NCBI GenBank assembly: GCA_002937555.1
Contig: PTKB01000029.1
Location: forward strand, 1 to 14,999
Direction: 5' to 3'
Length of the DNA: 14,999 bases
Origin: Alphaproteobacteria bacterium MarineAlpha10_Bin2
Lineage (GTDB): Bacteria; Pseudomonadota; Alphaproteobacteria; UBA828
This document shows positions 6,860 through 13,644 of this stretch, piece by piece. The notes beneath the pieces were generated by a model. That model saw only the letters and a program-made list of their open reading frames with translations. It was not told the origin of the DNA and searched no databases. Position 1 is the stretch's first letter; every line of letters starts with the position of its first letter. Position numbers and translations under genes: made by a program.

Positions 6860-7972
6860 ATGCCGATATCAAAAGACCCGCAAGCGGACATCGAGATCGG
6901 CCAAATTCTTGCGGCGGCGGCGCATGACCTGCGCCAGCCGGTTCACTCCCTCAATTTACTGTTGGCCGCCTTGGCCGAGCGGGCTGAAGGAGCGGAAACC
7001 GCTTCCCTGATCAACAGCGCACAAATATCAGCGGATGGCGTGTCCGGCGTTATCGAAGCGATGCTCGGCCTTGCGGCTATCCGTGCTGGCGCTGCACCTG
7101 CGGATATGGCCGAATTCGATATCGCCGGCCTGCTCGATCATTGCCGCGACCAATATACCCGCCAGGCGGTCAACAAAGGTATCGAGCTACGCATCGTTCC
7201 GTGCGCGCTTCGGGTGCGCAGCGACCGCATCCTGTTGCAACGTTTATTGGACAATCTGATCTCGAATTCCATCCGCCATAGCAATAAAGGCCGCGTCTTG
7301 GTCGGCTGCCGCCGGCGGGGCGGCAAGCTCAGGATCGGCGTGCTCGACAACGGCCCCGGCTTGGATGCGCAAACGCTTGCTGACAATTCCCGGGCGTCGC
7401 AATCGGAATGGCGCGGTTATGCCTTGGGTGTTTCGATCGCGCGGGCGATTTGCGCGACCATTGGCCACGACATGTCGGTGTCTTCAGAGGCAGGGCGCGG
7501 CGCTGCCGTTTGGGTAGAGGTCGGCGTGGCGGGAGCGCGAGGTGAGGTGCGAAAACCGTCCTCCCCGGCCGCAGAACCGGCGCCCGTCACCGACACGGTC
7601 ATCGCGCTCGTGGAGGATGACCCGGAAGTCTATTTTGCCACCTCGGAACTTCTGATCGGTTGGGGATACAAGGTGGTTGGCGGCGCATCGCTCGGGGAAG
7701 CCATTGACGCCTGCCTGGCAAACGAAAATGGCCGTCGCCCCGATCTGCTGCTGTCGGACTTCAAATTGCCGAACGCCGAGACGGCGTTCGATGTGATCGC
7801 CGGATTTTACCACCACTTCGGCGTCGAAATCCCGGCAATCGTCGTCTCCGGTGACCCCTCGGCGGCGCTGGACGTGGCTGCGGACGGGCCGGCGTACGAG
7901 ATTCTGCGAAAGCCGATCCGCGCCGCGAAACTGCGCGCGCTCGTGCGCTACGCGTTGGAAAATGCCGGTTAG
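6860..7972 (+). CDS. Soluble hybrid histidine kinase-receiver protein (HDLRQP type)
   Basis: A 370-residue cytoplasmic protein without membrane segments or an obvious sensor domain. Order: dimerisation/phosphoacceptor region with H22 in AAHDLRQPVHSL; HATPase domain with N box DNLISNSIRHS (N132, N136), G1 box DNGPGLD (163-169) and G2-like GYALGVSIA (187-195); a Pro/Ala linker (about 230-245); and a receiver domain (about 247-368) with acidic VEDD (251-254), phosphoacceptor D300 in LLSDFKLP, and K351 in RKPI. The H box starts only about 20 residues in, so input must come from a partner or ligand. AAAGGA precedes the ATG by 10 nt. It is co-oriented 23 nt after the DapA-like gene, so it is probably induced with that operon. 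No output regulator is adjacent. The opposing ROK kinase gene converges on it. Confidence 0.92.
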   Translation: MPISKDPQADIEIGQILAAAAHDLRQPVHSLNLLLAALAERAEGAETASLINSAQISADGVSGVIEAMLGLAAIRAGAAPADMAEFDIAGLLDHCRDQYTRQAVNKGIELRIVPCALRVRSDRILLQRLLDNLISNSIRHSNKGRVLVGCRRRGGKLRIGVLDNGPGLDAQTLADNSRASQSEWRGYALGVSIARAICATIGHDMSVSSEAGRGAAVWVEVGVAGARGEVRKPSSPAAEPAPVTDTVIALVEDDPEVYFATSELLIGWGYKVVGGASLGEAIDACLANENGRRPDLLLSDFKLPNAETAFDVIAGFYHHFGVEIPAIVVSGDPSAALDVAADGPAYEILRKPIRAAKLRALVRYALENAG

Positions 7973-8079
7973 CGCGGGCTCGTTACCAATGCCAAATTTG
8001 GTCGTGCGCTTCGAACAATGTCGGGAACGGTTGGTTGCGCCAATAATTTAATCGTGCGCTGGCTGAGCTTGGCAGTTGG
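7973..8079. other. Convergent intergenic region with small palindromes
   Basis: 107 bp between two converging genes. It contains the 10-bp palindrome CCAAATTTGG (7992-8001) and TTGG-N5-CCAA (8031-8043) followed by an AT-rich TAATTTAAT. TGGCTATAGCCA (8077-8088) is a perfect 12-bp palindrome covering the ROK gene stop codon. None has the stem plus T-run of a standard Rho-independent terminator, so transcript ends here remain unproven. Confidence 0.3.
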
Positions 8080-8964
8080 CTATAGCCAGGCCGCCCCGCG
8101 CACGCCGCTGTCCGGCCCGTATTTGGCTTCCACAAGACGCGTCGCCATCGCGCCGGACGAGGCGTAACGCGACCACAAGCGCGGCACCTTGGCGTAGAGG
8201 CTGGGGATCGCGGAAAGACCGCCGCCCAGAACCACCACATCCGGATCGAGAAAGTTAATCGCGGCCGCAAGCGCGCGCGCCAATCGCTTCTCGTAAAGCG
8301 AAATCGCGTGCCGTGCGTGTTCGTCTTTCTCTTCGGCCAGGCGGGCGATCTCCTCGGCATTCGCCGTGCGGCCGGACGCCGCAAAATAATCGCGCGACAA
8401 TGCCGCGCCGTTCAGCCAGGTTTCGATACATCCGGTCTGGCCACAACCGCAGGTGACTTCCTCGCCGTCCGAACCTTCGCGCCAGGGCAGCGGGTTGTGG
8501 CCCCATTCGCCGGCGGTCGCGTTGGCGCCGGCGACAACCCGGCCGTTCACCACCAGGCCGCCGCCGACCCCGGTTCCCAAAATCACGCCGAACACCACGC
8601 TGGCGCCAGCCGCCGCGCCGTCTGTCGCTTCGGACAAGGCAAAGCAATTTGCGTCGTTGCCGATGCGCACAGGACAGTCGAGCAAGCGCTCGAGGTCGGC
8701 GCGAAAAGGCCTGCCTTGCAGCCACGGCAAATTCGCCACCAACACCGGCTCGCCGGCACCACTGACGACGCCCGGCATGCTGATGCCGATCCGCCCGGCA
8801 GGTTGCGCCTGACCCTCCAATTGCGAAACCGCCTCTGCAATTGTGTCGATGGTGGCGTCATAGTCGCGCGGGATCTCGCTCCGGCAGCGGGCTTGCTCCC
8901 TGCCCTCTTCGTCCAGGATAACGGCGGAAATCTTGGTGCCGCCGATATCGATGCCGATGCGCAT
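8080..8964 (-). CDS. nagK: ROK-family sugar kinase, probable N-acetylglucosamine kinase
   Basis: A 294-residue ROK kinase. The N-terminal phosphate-binding motif is IGIDIGGTK (3-11), the catalytic aspartate is D104 in GNDANCF, and a glycine-rich LGTGVGGG (129-136) follows. The sugar- and zinc-binding ExGH appears as GEWGH (152-156) with the cysteine motif CGCGQTGC (172-179; C172, C174, C179). Such kinases phosphorylate glucose, fructose, ManNAc or GlcNAc at C6. The adjacent nagA makes GlcNAc the best guess, giving GlcNAc-6-P for NagA, but the symbol rests on context. The preferred ATG at 8964 has AGGA four nt upstream and starts MRIGIDIGG as family members do. An alternative ATG at 9000 would overlap nagA by 26 nt. 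It lies directly downstream of nagA on the same strand, so the two are coupled. Confidence 0.88.
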   Translation of the reverse strand: MRIGIDIGGTKISAVILDEEGREQARCRSEIPRDYDATIDTIAEAVSQLEGQAQPAGRIGISMPGVVSGAGEPVLVANLPWLQGRPFRADLERLLDCPVRIGNDANCFALSEATDGAAAGASVVFGVILGTGVGGGLVVNGRVVAGANATAGEWGHNPLPWREGSDGEEVTCGCGQTGCIETWLNGAALSRDYFAASGRTANAEEIARLAEEKDEHARHAISLYEKRLARALAAAINFLDPDVVVLGGGLSAIPSLYAKVPRLWSRYASSGAMATRLVEAKYGPDSGVRGAAWL

Positions 8965-8974
8965 GCCGTCCTGC

Positions 8975-10111
8975 TCAGCCATGGTATTCATACTGTCCAT
9001 CTATCCAGGTCGCCTTGACCGCGAGATCATCGTCCAACCAGACGAGGCTGGCGATATAGCCGGCTTCGATCTTGCCAAGTGAGGATTCGAGCCCGAGAAA
9101 TTCGGCCGGGTGGGCCGACGCCATGGCAAGCGCCGCGTCGAGCGGGATCGACACTTTGTTCACGCAATGCCGAACCGCACTTGCCATATCCAAAGTGGAG
9201 CCGGCCAGGCGGCCGTCCGCCAGGAAACAAGAGCCGTCTCGGACGGTGATTTCCTCGCCCGCTTGTTCGAAGCTGGTCATATCCGTGCCGACCGGCGCCA
9301 TGGCGTCGGTGACGAGAAACAGCTTATCCCGCTTGGCGCGCCAGGCCGCGAGAATCGATTTATCATGCACATGCACGCCGTCAGCAATGATGCCACACCA
9401 CAGATCTTCATTGGCGAGTGCCGCGCCGACGGCGCCGGGCTCGCGGCCGGTGAACTGGCTCATGGCGTTGAACAAATGGGTCATGCCCGTCAGGCCCTCT
9501 AGGTGCGCGGCTGCAATTTGCTCCGCCGTTGCCTGGGTATGCCCGGCCGAGACGCGAATCCCGGCCGCCGTCAATTGGGCAATCATTCCCTTCGGTGCGC
9601 ATTCCGGCGCCAGGGTGACGAGGCGCGCCGCCGGCAAGGCGGCGAGCCGGGCGATATCCTCCGCCTCGAGCGCGCCAATATGGCCGCCATGGTGCATTCC
9701 CTTGCGCTCGGGGTTGATGACCGGGCCTTCGAGATGCATGCCGAGCAACCCCGGCGTTGGCGTCGCCAGGGCTTCGCTTACCGCGTCTATCGCCTCGGCG
9801 ATGCGCGCGCGCGCATCGGTGATCAGAGTGGGAAGAAAACCAACCGTGCCGAACCGCCGGTGGGCGCTTGCCATGGTGGCGATGGTCTCTGCTGTCGGCG
9901 TCGTGTTGAACATGACGCCGCCGCCGCCATTTACTTGCACATCGATAAATCCGGGCGCCAGATGGCCACCCTCCAGGTCCTGCCGGGGAATGTCAGCGGG
10001 GACATTTTCCACCTCGACAATGTCCGCAATATGCCGGCCTTCAATGAGAACGGCATGTGCTTCCAGACGCCCGGAAGCGGTATGAATTGTGCAGTTCGTC
10101 AGGGCTTGCAA
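8975..10111 (-). CDS. nagA: N-acetylglucosamine-6-phosphate deacetylase
   Basis: A 378-residue amidohydrolase of usual NagA length. It converts GlcNAc-6-P to glucosamine-6-P and acetate in amino-sugar and cell-wall recycling. Landmarks: GGHLAPGFIDVQVNGGGG (48-65), metal ligand E128 in GMHLEGP, H191 in SAGHTQA, H212 in THLFNAM, H247 in ADGVHVH, and the catalytic base D269 in LVTDAMAP. The PGFID.Q.N form, in place of HxH at the first metal site, is normal for NagA. The start is TTG (10109-10111), supported by GGAG with an 8-nt spacer and by the protein beginning directly with the short beta-strand domain. The ROK kinase gene follows immediately; nagB is not in the window. Confidence 0.95.
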   Translation of the reverse strand: MQALTNCTIHTASGRLEAHAVLIEGRHIADIVEVENVPADIPRQDLEGGHLAPGFIDVQVNGGGGVMFNTTPTAETIATMASAHRRFGTVGFLPTLITDARARIAEAIDAVSEALATPTPGLLGMHLEGPVINPERKGMHHGGHIGALEAEDIARLAALPAARLVTLAPECAPKGMIAQLTAAGIRVSAGHTQATAEQIAAAHLEGLTGMTHLFNAMSQFTGREPGAVGAALANEDLWCGIIADGVHVHDKSILAAWRAKRDKLFLVTDAMAPVGTDMTSFEQAGEEITVRDGSCFLADGRLAGSTLDMASAVRHCVNKVSIPLDAALAMASAHPAEFLGLESSLGKIEAGYIASLVWLDDDLAVKATWIDGQYEYHG

Positions 10112-10230
10112 GCGCGCGTCTCCAAATCGGTCGGGTCGTGGCGCAGCCTATCAGGCCGCTGGGTCCGCGCGGACTAAATTCTAGCTTCACAATGCTTGTT
10201 TTGCGCCGACGCTCTGGGTAGCGTGGCGCC
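10112..10230. promoter_or_regulatory. Divergent promoter region nagA / MBL hydrolase with 12-bp palindrome
   Basis: 119 bp between two divergent genes, so it must drive both. GTCCGCGCGGAC (10163-10174) is a perfect 12-bp palindrome in the middle and is flanked by an AT-rich segment (TAAATTCTAG), the kind of place where an operator would sit. No confident -35/-10 pair was identified, and no regulator for amino sugars (NagC, NagR or NagQ type) is encoded nearby. Confidence 0.35.
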
Positions 10231-11307
10231 ATGCTTCTCACCCTTCTCGGCACCGGCTGCCCGCAAGTCGACAGCCGCCGCTTCGGCCCTTCACAAATCG
10301 TCCGACATCAGGGCGCGACCTATCTCATCGATTGCGGCTCGGGCACCACCCAGCGCCTCTATGCCGCCGGCAGCAACGGCGCCGAGGTGGACGCGGTCTT
10401 TCTCACCCACCTTCATTCCGACCACATCGTCGATCTCTTCCAGCTCATCATTTCGAGTTGGCATCAGGGCCGTGACCGGCCGCAAGTGGTGTATGGGCCG
10501 AAGGGCACCAAGCGCTATGTCAATGGATTGCTGAGGCTGTGGAAGCCGGAATTCAAACAGCGCACCGCGCATGAGAGCCGCTCGACCACGGCGGCGCTAA
10601 AAGTGAAAGTGGTTGAAATCGAAGAAGGCGAAATATTCCGCGCCGGCGAGATGGTGGTGACGGCGGTCGAGGTCGATCATTACCCGGTCTATCCGGCTTT
10701 CGGTTTCCTGTTCGAGACCCCCGAGGCGCGTCTTGCGATCAGCGGCGACACCACATACTGCCCGGAACTTATTGAGGCGGCCAAGGGCGTCGATGTGCTG
10801 GTGCATGAAGTCTACGTCCATCACGGCTGGCCGCCGACGATGCCGTTTGTCGAGGACAAGGAAAATCGCACCGTGAAGAGCTATCACACCTCCTCGGACG
10901 TGGTCGGCATCGTGGCGCGCGAGGCGGAGGCCGGCGTTCTCGTGCTCAGCCACTTCGTGCCGACCCGTTTCGACGAGGAGGAGTTGCTGCAACAGGTGAG
11001 CGCCGATTTCGATGGTCCAATTCTGATCGGCGAGGATTTGATGAACGTCGACGTAGCCCAGCGACGGGTGCTGAGTTGGGGAATGTCGATCGCTCTCGGC
11101 AAGAAGCCGGCAGCGAAGAAGAAAAAACCCAAAGCCAAGCCAAAAGTCACAGCCAAGCCAAAAGCCACAGCCAAGGCAAAATCAGCGGCCAAGCCAAAAG
11201 CCGTGGCCAAGGCAAAGGCCGCGCCTAAGCCAAAGGCCACGGCGAAACCAAAAAAGGTGGCCAAGTCAGGCGCCACGAATAAAAGCAAGCGCACGAAACG
11301 CTCCTAA
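10231..11307 (+). CDS. MBL-fold metallo-hydrolase (RNase Z/AtsA-like) with histone H1-like Lys/Ala/Pro tail
   Basis: A 358-residue protein in two parts. Residues 1-290 are a metallo-beta-lactamase-fold hydrolase with the di-metal site THLHSDH (H60, H62, D64, H65), H150, D173 (SGDTTY) and H241 (LSHFVP). The opening LLTLLGTGCP...RRFGPSQIV resembles the RNase Z and arylsulfatase (AtsA) branch. Residues 291-358 are a strongly basic low-complexity tail of K, A and P, including seven hexapeptide units AKPKAT-like (302-343) and ending KSKRTKRS. Such tails occur in histone H1-like proteins and AlgP and bind DNA or RNA non-specifically. Fused to an RNase Z-like domain this suggests a nucleic-acid substrate or nucleoid location (inference). 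No RNase Z exosite arm is evident. The ribosome site is poor. The racemase-family gene follows 37 bp later. Confidence 0.88.
   Translation: MLLTLLGTGCPQVDSRRFGPSQIVRHQGATYLIDCGSGTTQRLYAAGSNGAEVDAVFLTHLHSDHIVDLFQLIISSWHQGRDRPQVVYGPKGTKRYVNGLLRLWKPEFKQRTAHESRSTTAALKVKVVEIEEGEIFRAGEMVVTAVEVDHYPVYPAFGFLFETPEARLAISGDTTYCPELIEAAKGVDVLVHEVYVHHGWPPTMPFVEDKENRTVKSYHTSSDVVGIVAREAEAGVLVLSHFVPTRFDEEELLQQVSADFDGPILIGEDLMNVDVAQRRVLSWGMSIALGKKPAAKKKKPKAKPKVTAKPKATAKAKSAAKPKAVAKAKAAPKPKATAKPKKVAKSGATNKSKRTKRS
11134..11259 (+). repeat. Seven tandem 18-bp units encoding AKPKxx hexapeptides
   Basis: Seven in-frame, imperfect 18-bp repeats with consensus close to GCCAAGCCAAAAGCCACA. They encode AKPKVT, AKPKAT, AKAKSA, AKPKAV, AKAKAA, PKPKAT and AKPKKV in the tail of the MBL hydrolase. 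The first two units differ at only one base, pointing to recent unit duplication. Unit number is likely to vary between strains. Confidence 0.9.
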
Positions 11308-11344
11308 GCTTCGGGCGCGGGCGTAACTCAGCGGAGGTGGTGCA

Positions 11345-12118
11345 ATGACGAAAAGAAAGATGTTGGTCCTGGTCCCGGTGGCGATGGACGAGAACGGCCT
11401 TGCCAAGCGGCGTTCCCAACAGAATTCGGTTGAACTCGGCCCCGATATCGAGTTCGACTATCGCGCGGTGAAGGCCGGCCCGGCGCTCTATGACAGCTAT
11501 CACGATTTCGCCCTCGCCGATGTCGCCATGTTCGAGGCCGGCCTCAGCGCCGAGGATGACGGCTACGATGCCGTCTGCATCGACACCATGAGCGATTCCG
11601 GCGTGAACGCGTTGCGCTCGGTTTTGGACATCCCCGTCATCGCGCCGGCCAAGGCGTCCTATCTGATGTGCCTGTTGCTGGCGACGCGCTTCGGCGTGCT
11701 GACCCAGTGGGACCGTTGGAACATCATCTATCGCAAGACCCTGCAGGAATACGGCCTCGCTGATAAATGCGTCGGCATCCGCTCGCCCGGCCTCGCGCCC
11801 GACCCGGTAAACCTGCTCGGCGGCAAAGAGGATGTGGTGTTCCCGCAATTCCTCAAATGCGGCCAAGAACTGGTCGATTTGGGCGCGGAGGCGATCTGCC
11901 TCGGCTCCACCACCATGCACGAGGCGCATGACTTCCTGTCGCAAGAGCTGCCGGTGCCGATCATCAATCCCGGCCCCCTCACCTACAAACTCGCCGAAAC
12001 GGTGCTCAGCATGGGCCTCAGCCACAGCCGCAAGGCCTACCCGCCGCCGAGCTACCTCAAACTCAATATGACCCGGGCGATGATGGACGGCGCGGCAGAA
12101 TACGACGGCGAAGACTAA
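11345..12118 (+). CDS. Asp/Glu/hydantoin racemase-family protein with both catalytic cysteines replaced
   Basis: A 257-residue protein of the aspartate/glutamate/hydantoin racemase superfamily. The family's two nucleophile loops are recognisable but changed. The first, normally DAVVIACFxDPG, reads DAVCIDTMSDSG, with T81 at the cysteine position. The second, normally LGCAGM, reads ICLGSTTMHEA, with S188 at the cysteine position. Other family sequence is present, for example IDIPVIAP-like 94-101, FGVLT (116-120) and VPIINPG (204-210). C78 and C185 lie close by but three residues off. Without the cysteine pair, standard two-base racemisation is unlikely; a lyase, isomerase or binding role is possible (inference). 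GGAGG with a 7-nt spacer gives a strong start. It follows the MBL gene by 37 nt and overlaps the converging aminotransferase stop by 4 bp. Confidence 0.85.
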   Translation: MTKRKMLVLVPVAMDENGLAKRRSQQNSVELGPDIEFDYRAVKAGPALYDSYHDFALADVAMFEAGLSAEDDGYDAVCIDTMSDSGVNALRSVLDIPVIAPAKASYLMCLLLATRFGVLTQWDRWNIIYRKTLQEYGLADKCVGIRSPGLAPDPVNLLGGKEDVVFPQFLKCGQELVDLGAEAICLGSTTMHEAHDFLSQELPVPIINPGPLTYKLAETVLSMGLSHSRKAYPPPSYLKLNMTRAMMDGAAEYDGED

Positions 12119-13494
12119 TTCTTAACGAATTTTTCGTCGATGACGTCGAGCGCCTGATCGAGTGAATCGACGGCGAGGTCGATCTCGTCCTGGGTGATGG
12201 TGAAGGGTGGGCCGAGCTTGATGGTGTTGGGCGTAAAGCCGCCGAGGAAGACGCCCCTCTTTGCGTTTTCGCCGGCGACGATGTTGTGGGGCATGTCCGA
12301 GAGGTCGCCGGTAAAGGCTGAATAACGGTCCTCCGGCACGATCGGTTCGCCCGCGCCATTTACCAGATCGACCGTATAGAACAGGCCGCGCCCCGAGACG
12401 CGGCCGACAGAGGGATGTTTGGCGTCGAGGCCGTCGAGGCGCTCCTTGAGATAGGCGCCGCGCTGGCGCACCTGTTGCAGCATGTTGTTGGCCAGCATGT
12501 ATTCGAGGTTGCCGACGATGGTGGCGCAGACCAGCGGATGACCGTCCCAGGTGCTGCCGCTCCACCAGCGCGCCGCTTCAAAATGCTCCGATATCTCCTT
12601 GCTGGCAATGACCGCGCCGACCGGCAATGCCGAGCCGTTCAGCCCCTTGCCGGCGGCGATCAAATCCGGCTCGACGCCGGGCCAATGCATATAACCGAAC
12701 CATTCGCCGAGGCGCCCCACCCCGCAGATCACTTCGTCATCGATCCACAGAAAGCCGTGGCGCTTGGAAATATCGCGCAAGCCGGCGGTGTAATCGCTGT
12801 GCGGAAAAGTGCCGCCGCCGCCGAGCATTGGCTCGGTAATCACGGCAGCGATATTCTCGCCGCCGATGGCGCGGACGATCTGCTCGGTCGCTTCCAGTGA
12901 CGGCAGGCGCCCTTCGCCTTGCCAATCCTCGAACTCGGGCGCCGGAATGGGAATATAACCCTGCGCCGGAAATCCGGGGATGTCCTGGACCTGATTGAAA
13001 TCGCCGGCCGGCGAGATATTGGCGCGGTAGCCGCGCATCATGGTCGAGCCCATGACCATGCCGTGGAACGAGTGCGCCTGGGTGAGGATAATCGACTTCC
13101 CGGTGTAAAGACGCGCCATGGTGATGCAACTTTCCACCGCATCGGTGCCCGACGCGAACACGCGCGCCCGCCCCGCCCACTGTGTCTCGCCAAGCAAATC
13201 TTCGATGATCAGCTTGGCCGCGCGGGCGCGGTATTCATTGGCCAATCCGAAATAGACATGGCCGTAGCGCTCCATGGCGCGCGCGAGCTCGGCATGGATG
13301 GCCGGATGACGGTGGCCCATGCTGTCGGATATCAGCTGGCTCATGAAATCCAGCATGCGGGTGCCGTCCGCCAGCGTGAACCAATTGCCGTCCATGCTGT
13401 CCACCGGCGCATAACTATATTCGGATGCCGCTTGTAGGCCGTGCAGGTAATAGGCGCGGTCCCATTTCTCCAACTGATCCCAATCACGCGACAT
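12115..13494 (-). CDS. Class III PLP-dependent aminotransferase
   Basis: A 459-residue fold-type I, class III (omega-amino acid / glutamate-1-semialdehyde-like) aminotransferase, of typical length. Key positions: SGTDAVES (115-122) phosphate-binding loop, HSFHG (141-145) next to PLP, TEPMLGGGG (220-228), D253 in IDDEVICGVGR (pyridine nitrogen partner), Schiff-base K283 in AAGKGLNGSALP, and the STWDGHP loop (314-320). It transfers amino groups between amines or omega-amino acids and keto acids in the cytoplasm; the actual substrate cannot be read from sequence. The ribosome site is weak (GGGA about 10 nt upstream). It is transcribed toward the racemase-family gene, their stops overlapping at 12115-12118. 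It diverges from the membrane histidine kinase, which may regulate it (inference). Confidence 0.93.
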   Translation of the reverse strand: MSRDWDQLEKWDRAYYLHGLQAASEYSYAPVDSMDGNWFTLADGTRMLDFMSQLISDSMGHRHPAIHAELARAMERYGHVYFGLANEYRARAAKLIIEDLLGETQWAGRARVFASGTDAVESCITMARLYTGKSIILTQAHSFHGMVMGSTMMRGYRANISPAGDFNQVQDIPGFPAQGYIPIPAPEFEDWQGEGRLPSLEATEQIVRAIGGENIAAVITEPMLGGGGTFPHSDYTAGLRDISKRHGFLWIDDEVICGVGRLGEWFGYMHWPGVEPDLIAAGKGLNGSALPVGAVIASKEISEHFEAARWWSGSTWDGHPLVCATIVGNLEYMLANNMLQQVRQRGAYLKERLDGLDAKHPSVGRVSGRGLFYTVDLVNGAGEPIVPEDRYSAFTGDLSDMPHNIVAGENAKRGVFLGGFTPNTIKLGPPFTITQDEIDLAVDSLDQALDVIDEKFVKN

Positions 13495-13644
13495 TTTTTC
13501 GAATTCCCAGCTTTGTGATTTATTGAAAGCGGCGCAATTAATTCATGCAAAGCAACTCTGGCGCAAGATAGCGCTCGGACTTAAATTGAGATACGCGATT
13601 CGATACGCCGCACTTAAAGTCGGTTTCAAAAGGAAGTCATCGCA
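13495..13644. promoter_or_regulatory. Divergent promoter region aminotransferase / histidine kinase
   Basis: 150 bp, AT-richer than its surroundings. On the minus strand a possible promoter for the aminotransferase is TTGCAT (13545-13550) and TTCAAT (13522-13527) at 17-bp spacing, about 27 nt before the start codon; it is weak by consensus. The kinase-proximal half contains a nested set of direct repeats, described separately, and no obvious sigma70 boxes for the kinase. Confidence 0.4.
13579..13618. repeat. Nested direct repeats ACTTAAA / GATACGC upstream of the kinase gene
   Basis: The order is ACTTAAA (13579-13585), GATACGC (13590-13596), GATACGC (13602-13608), ACTTAAA (13612-13618). The inner pair has a 12-bp period and the outer pair is 33 bp apart. 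The distal ACTTAAAGT (13612-13620) is also an inverted repeat around a central A. This lies 26-66 bp before the GTG start and looks like a binding site for a dimeric regulator (inference). Confidence 0.45.

Noticed and set aside
9072..10085. A 337-codon plus-strand open frame opposite nagA
   Set aside because: It is rich in Ser, Ala, Arg and Pro with no domain pattern, and it mirrors nagA codons. nagA is certain from its motifs.
11134..11259. Regularly spaced repeats as a possible CRISPR or non-coding array
   Set aside because: The 18-bp units are contiguous, without spacers, and in frame with a coding sequence; they encode a protein repeat.
10884..11294. A hydrophobic Ala/Phe/Gly-rich minus-strand frame opposite the AKPK tail, resembling a membrane protein
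   Set aside because: It is the antisense reading of the 18-bp Lys/Ala repeats, which automatically yields Phe/Ala/Gly/Leu. There is no independent evidence for it.
11225..12025. A 266-codon minus-strand open frame opposite the racemase-family gene
   Set aside because: It has no recognisable fold, overlaps two convincing plus-strand genes, and has no good ribosome site.
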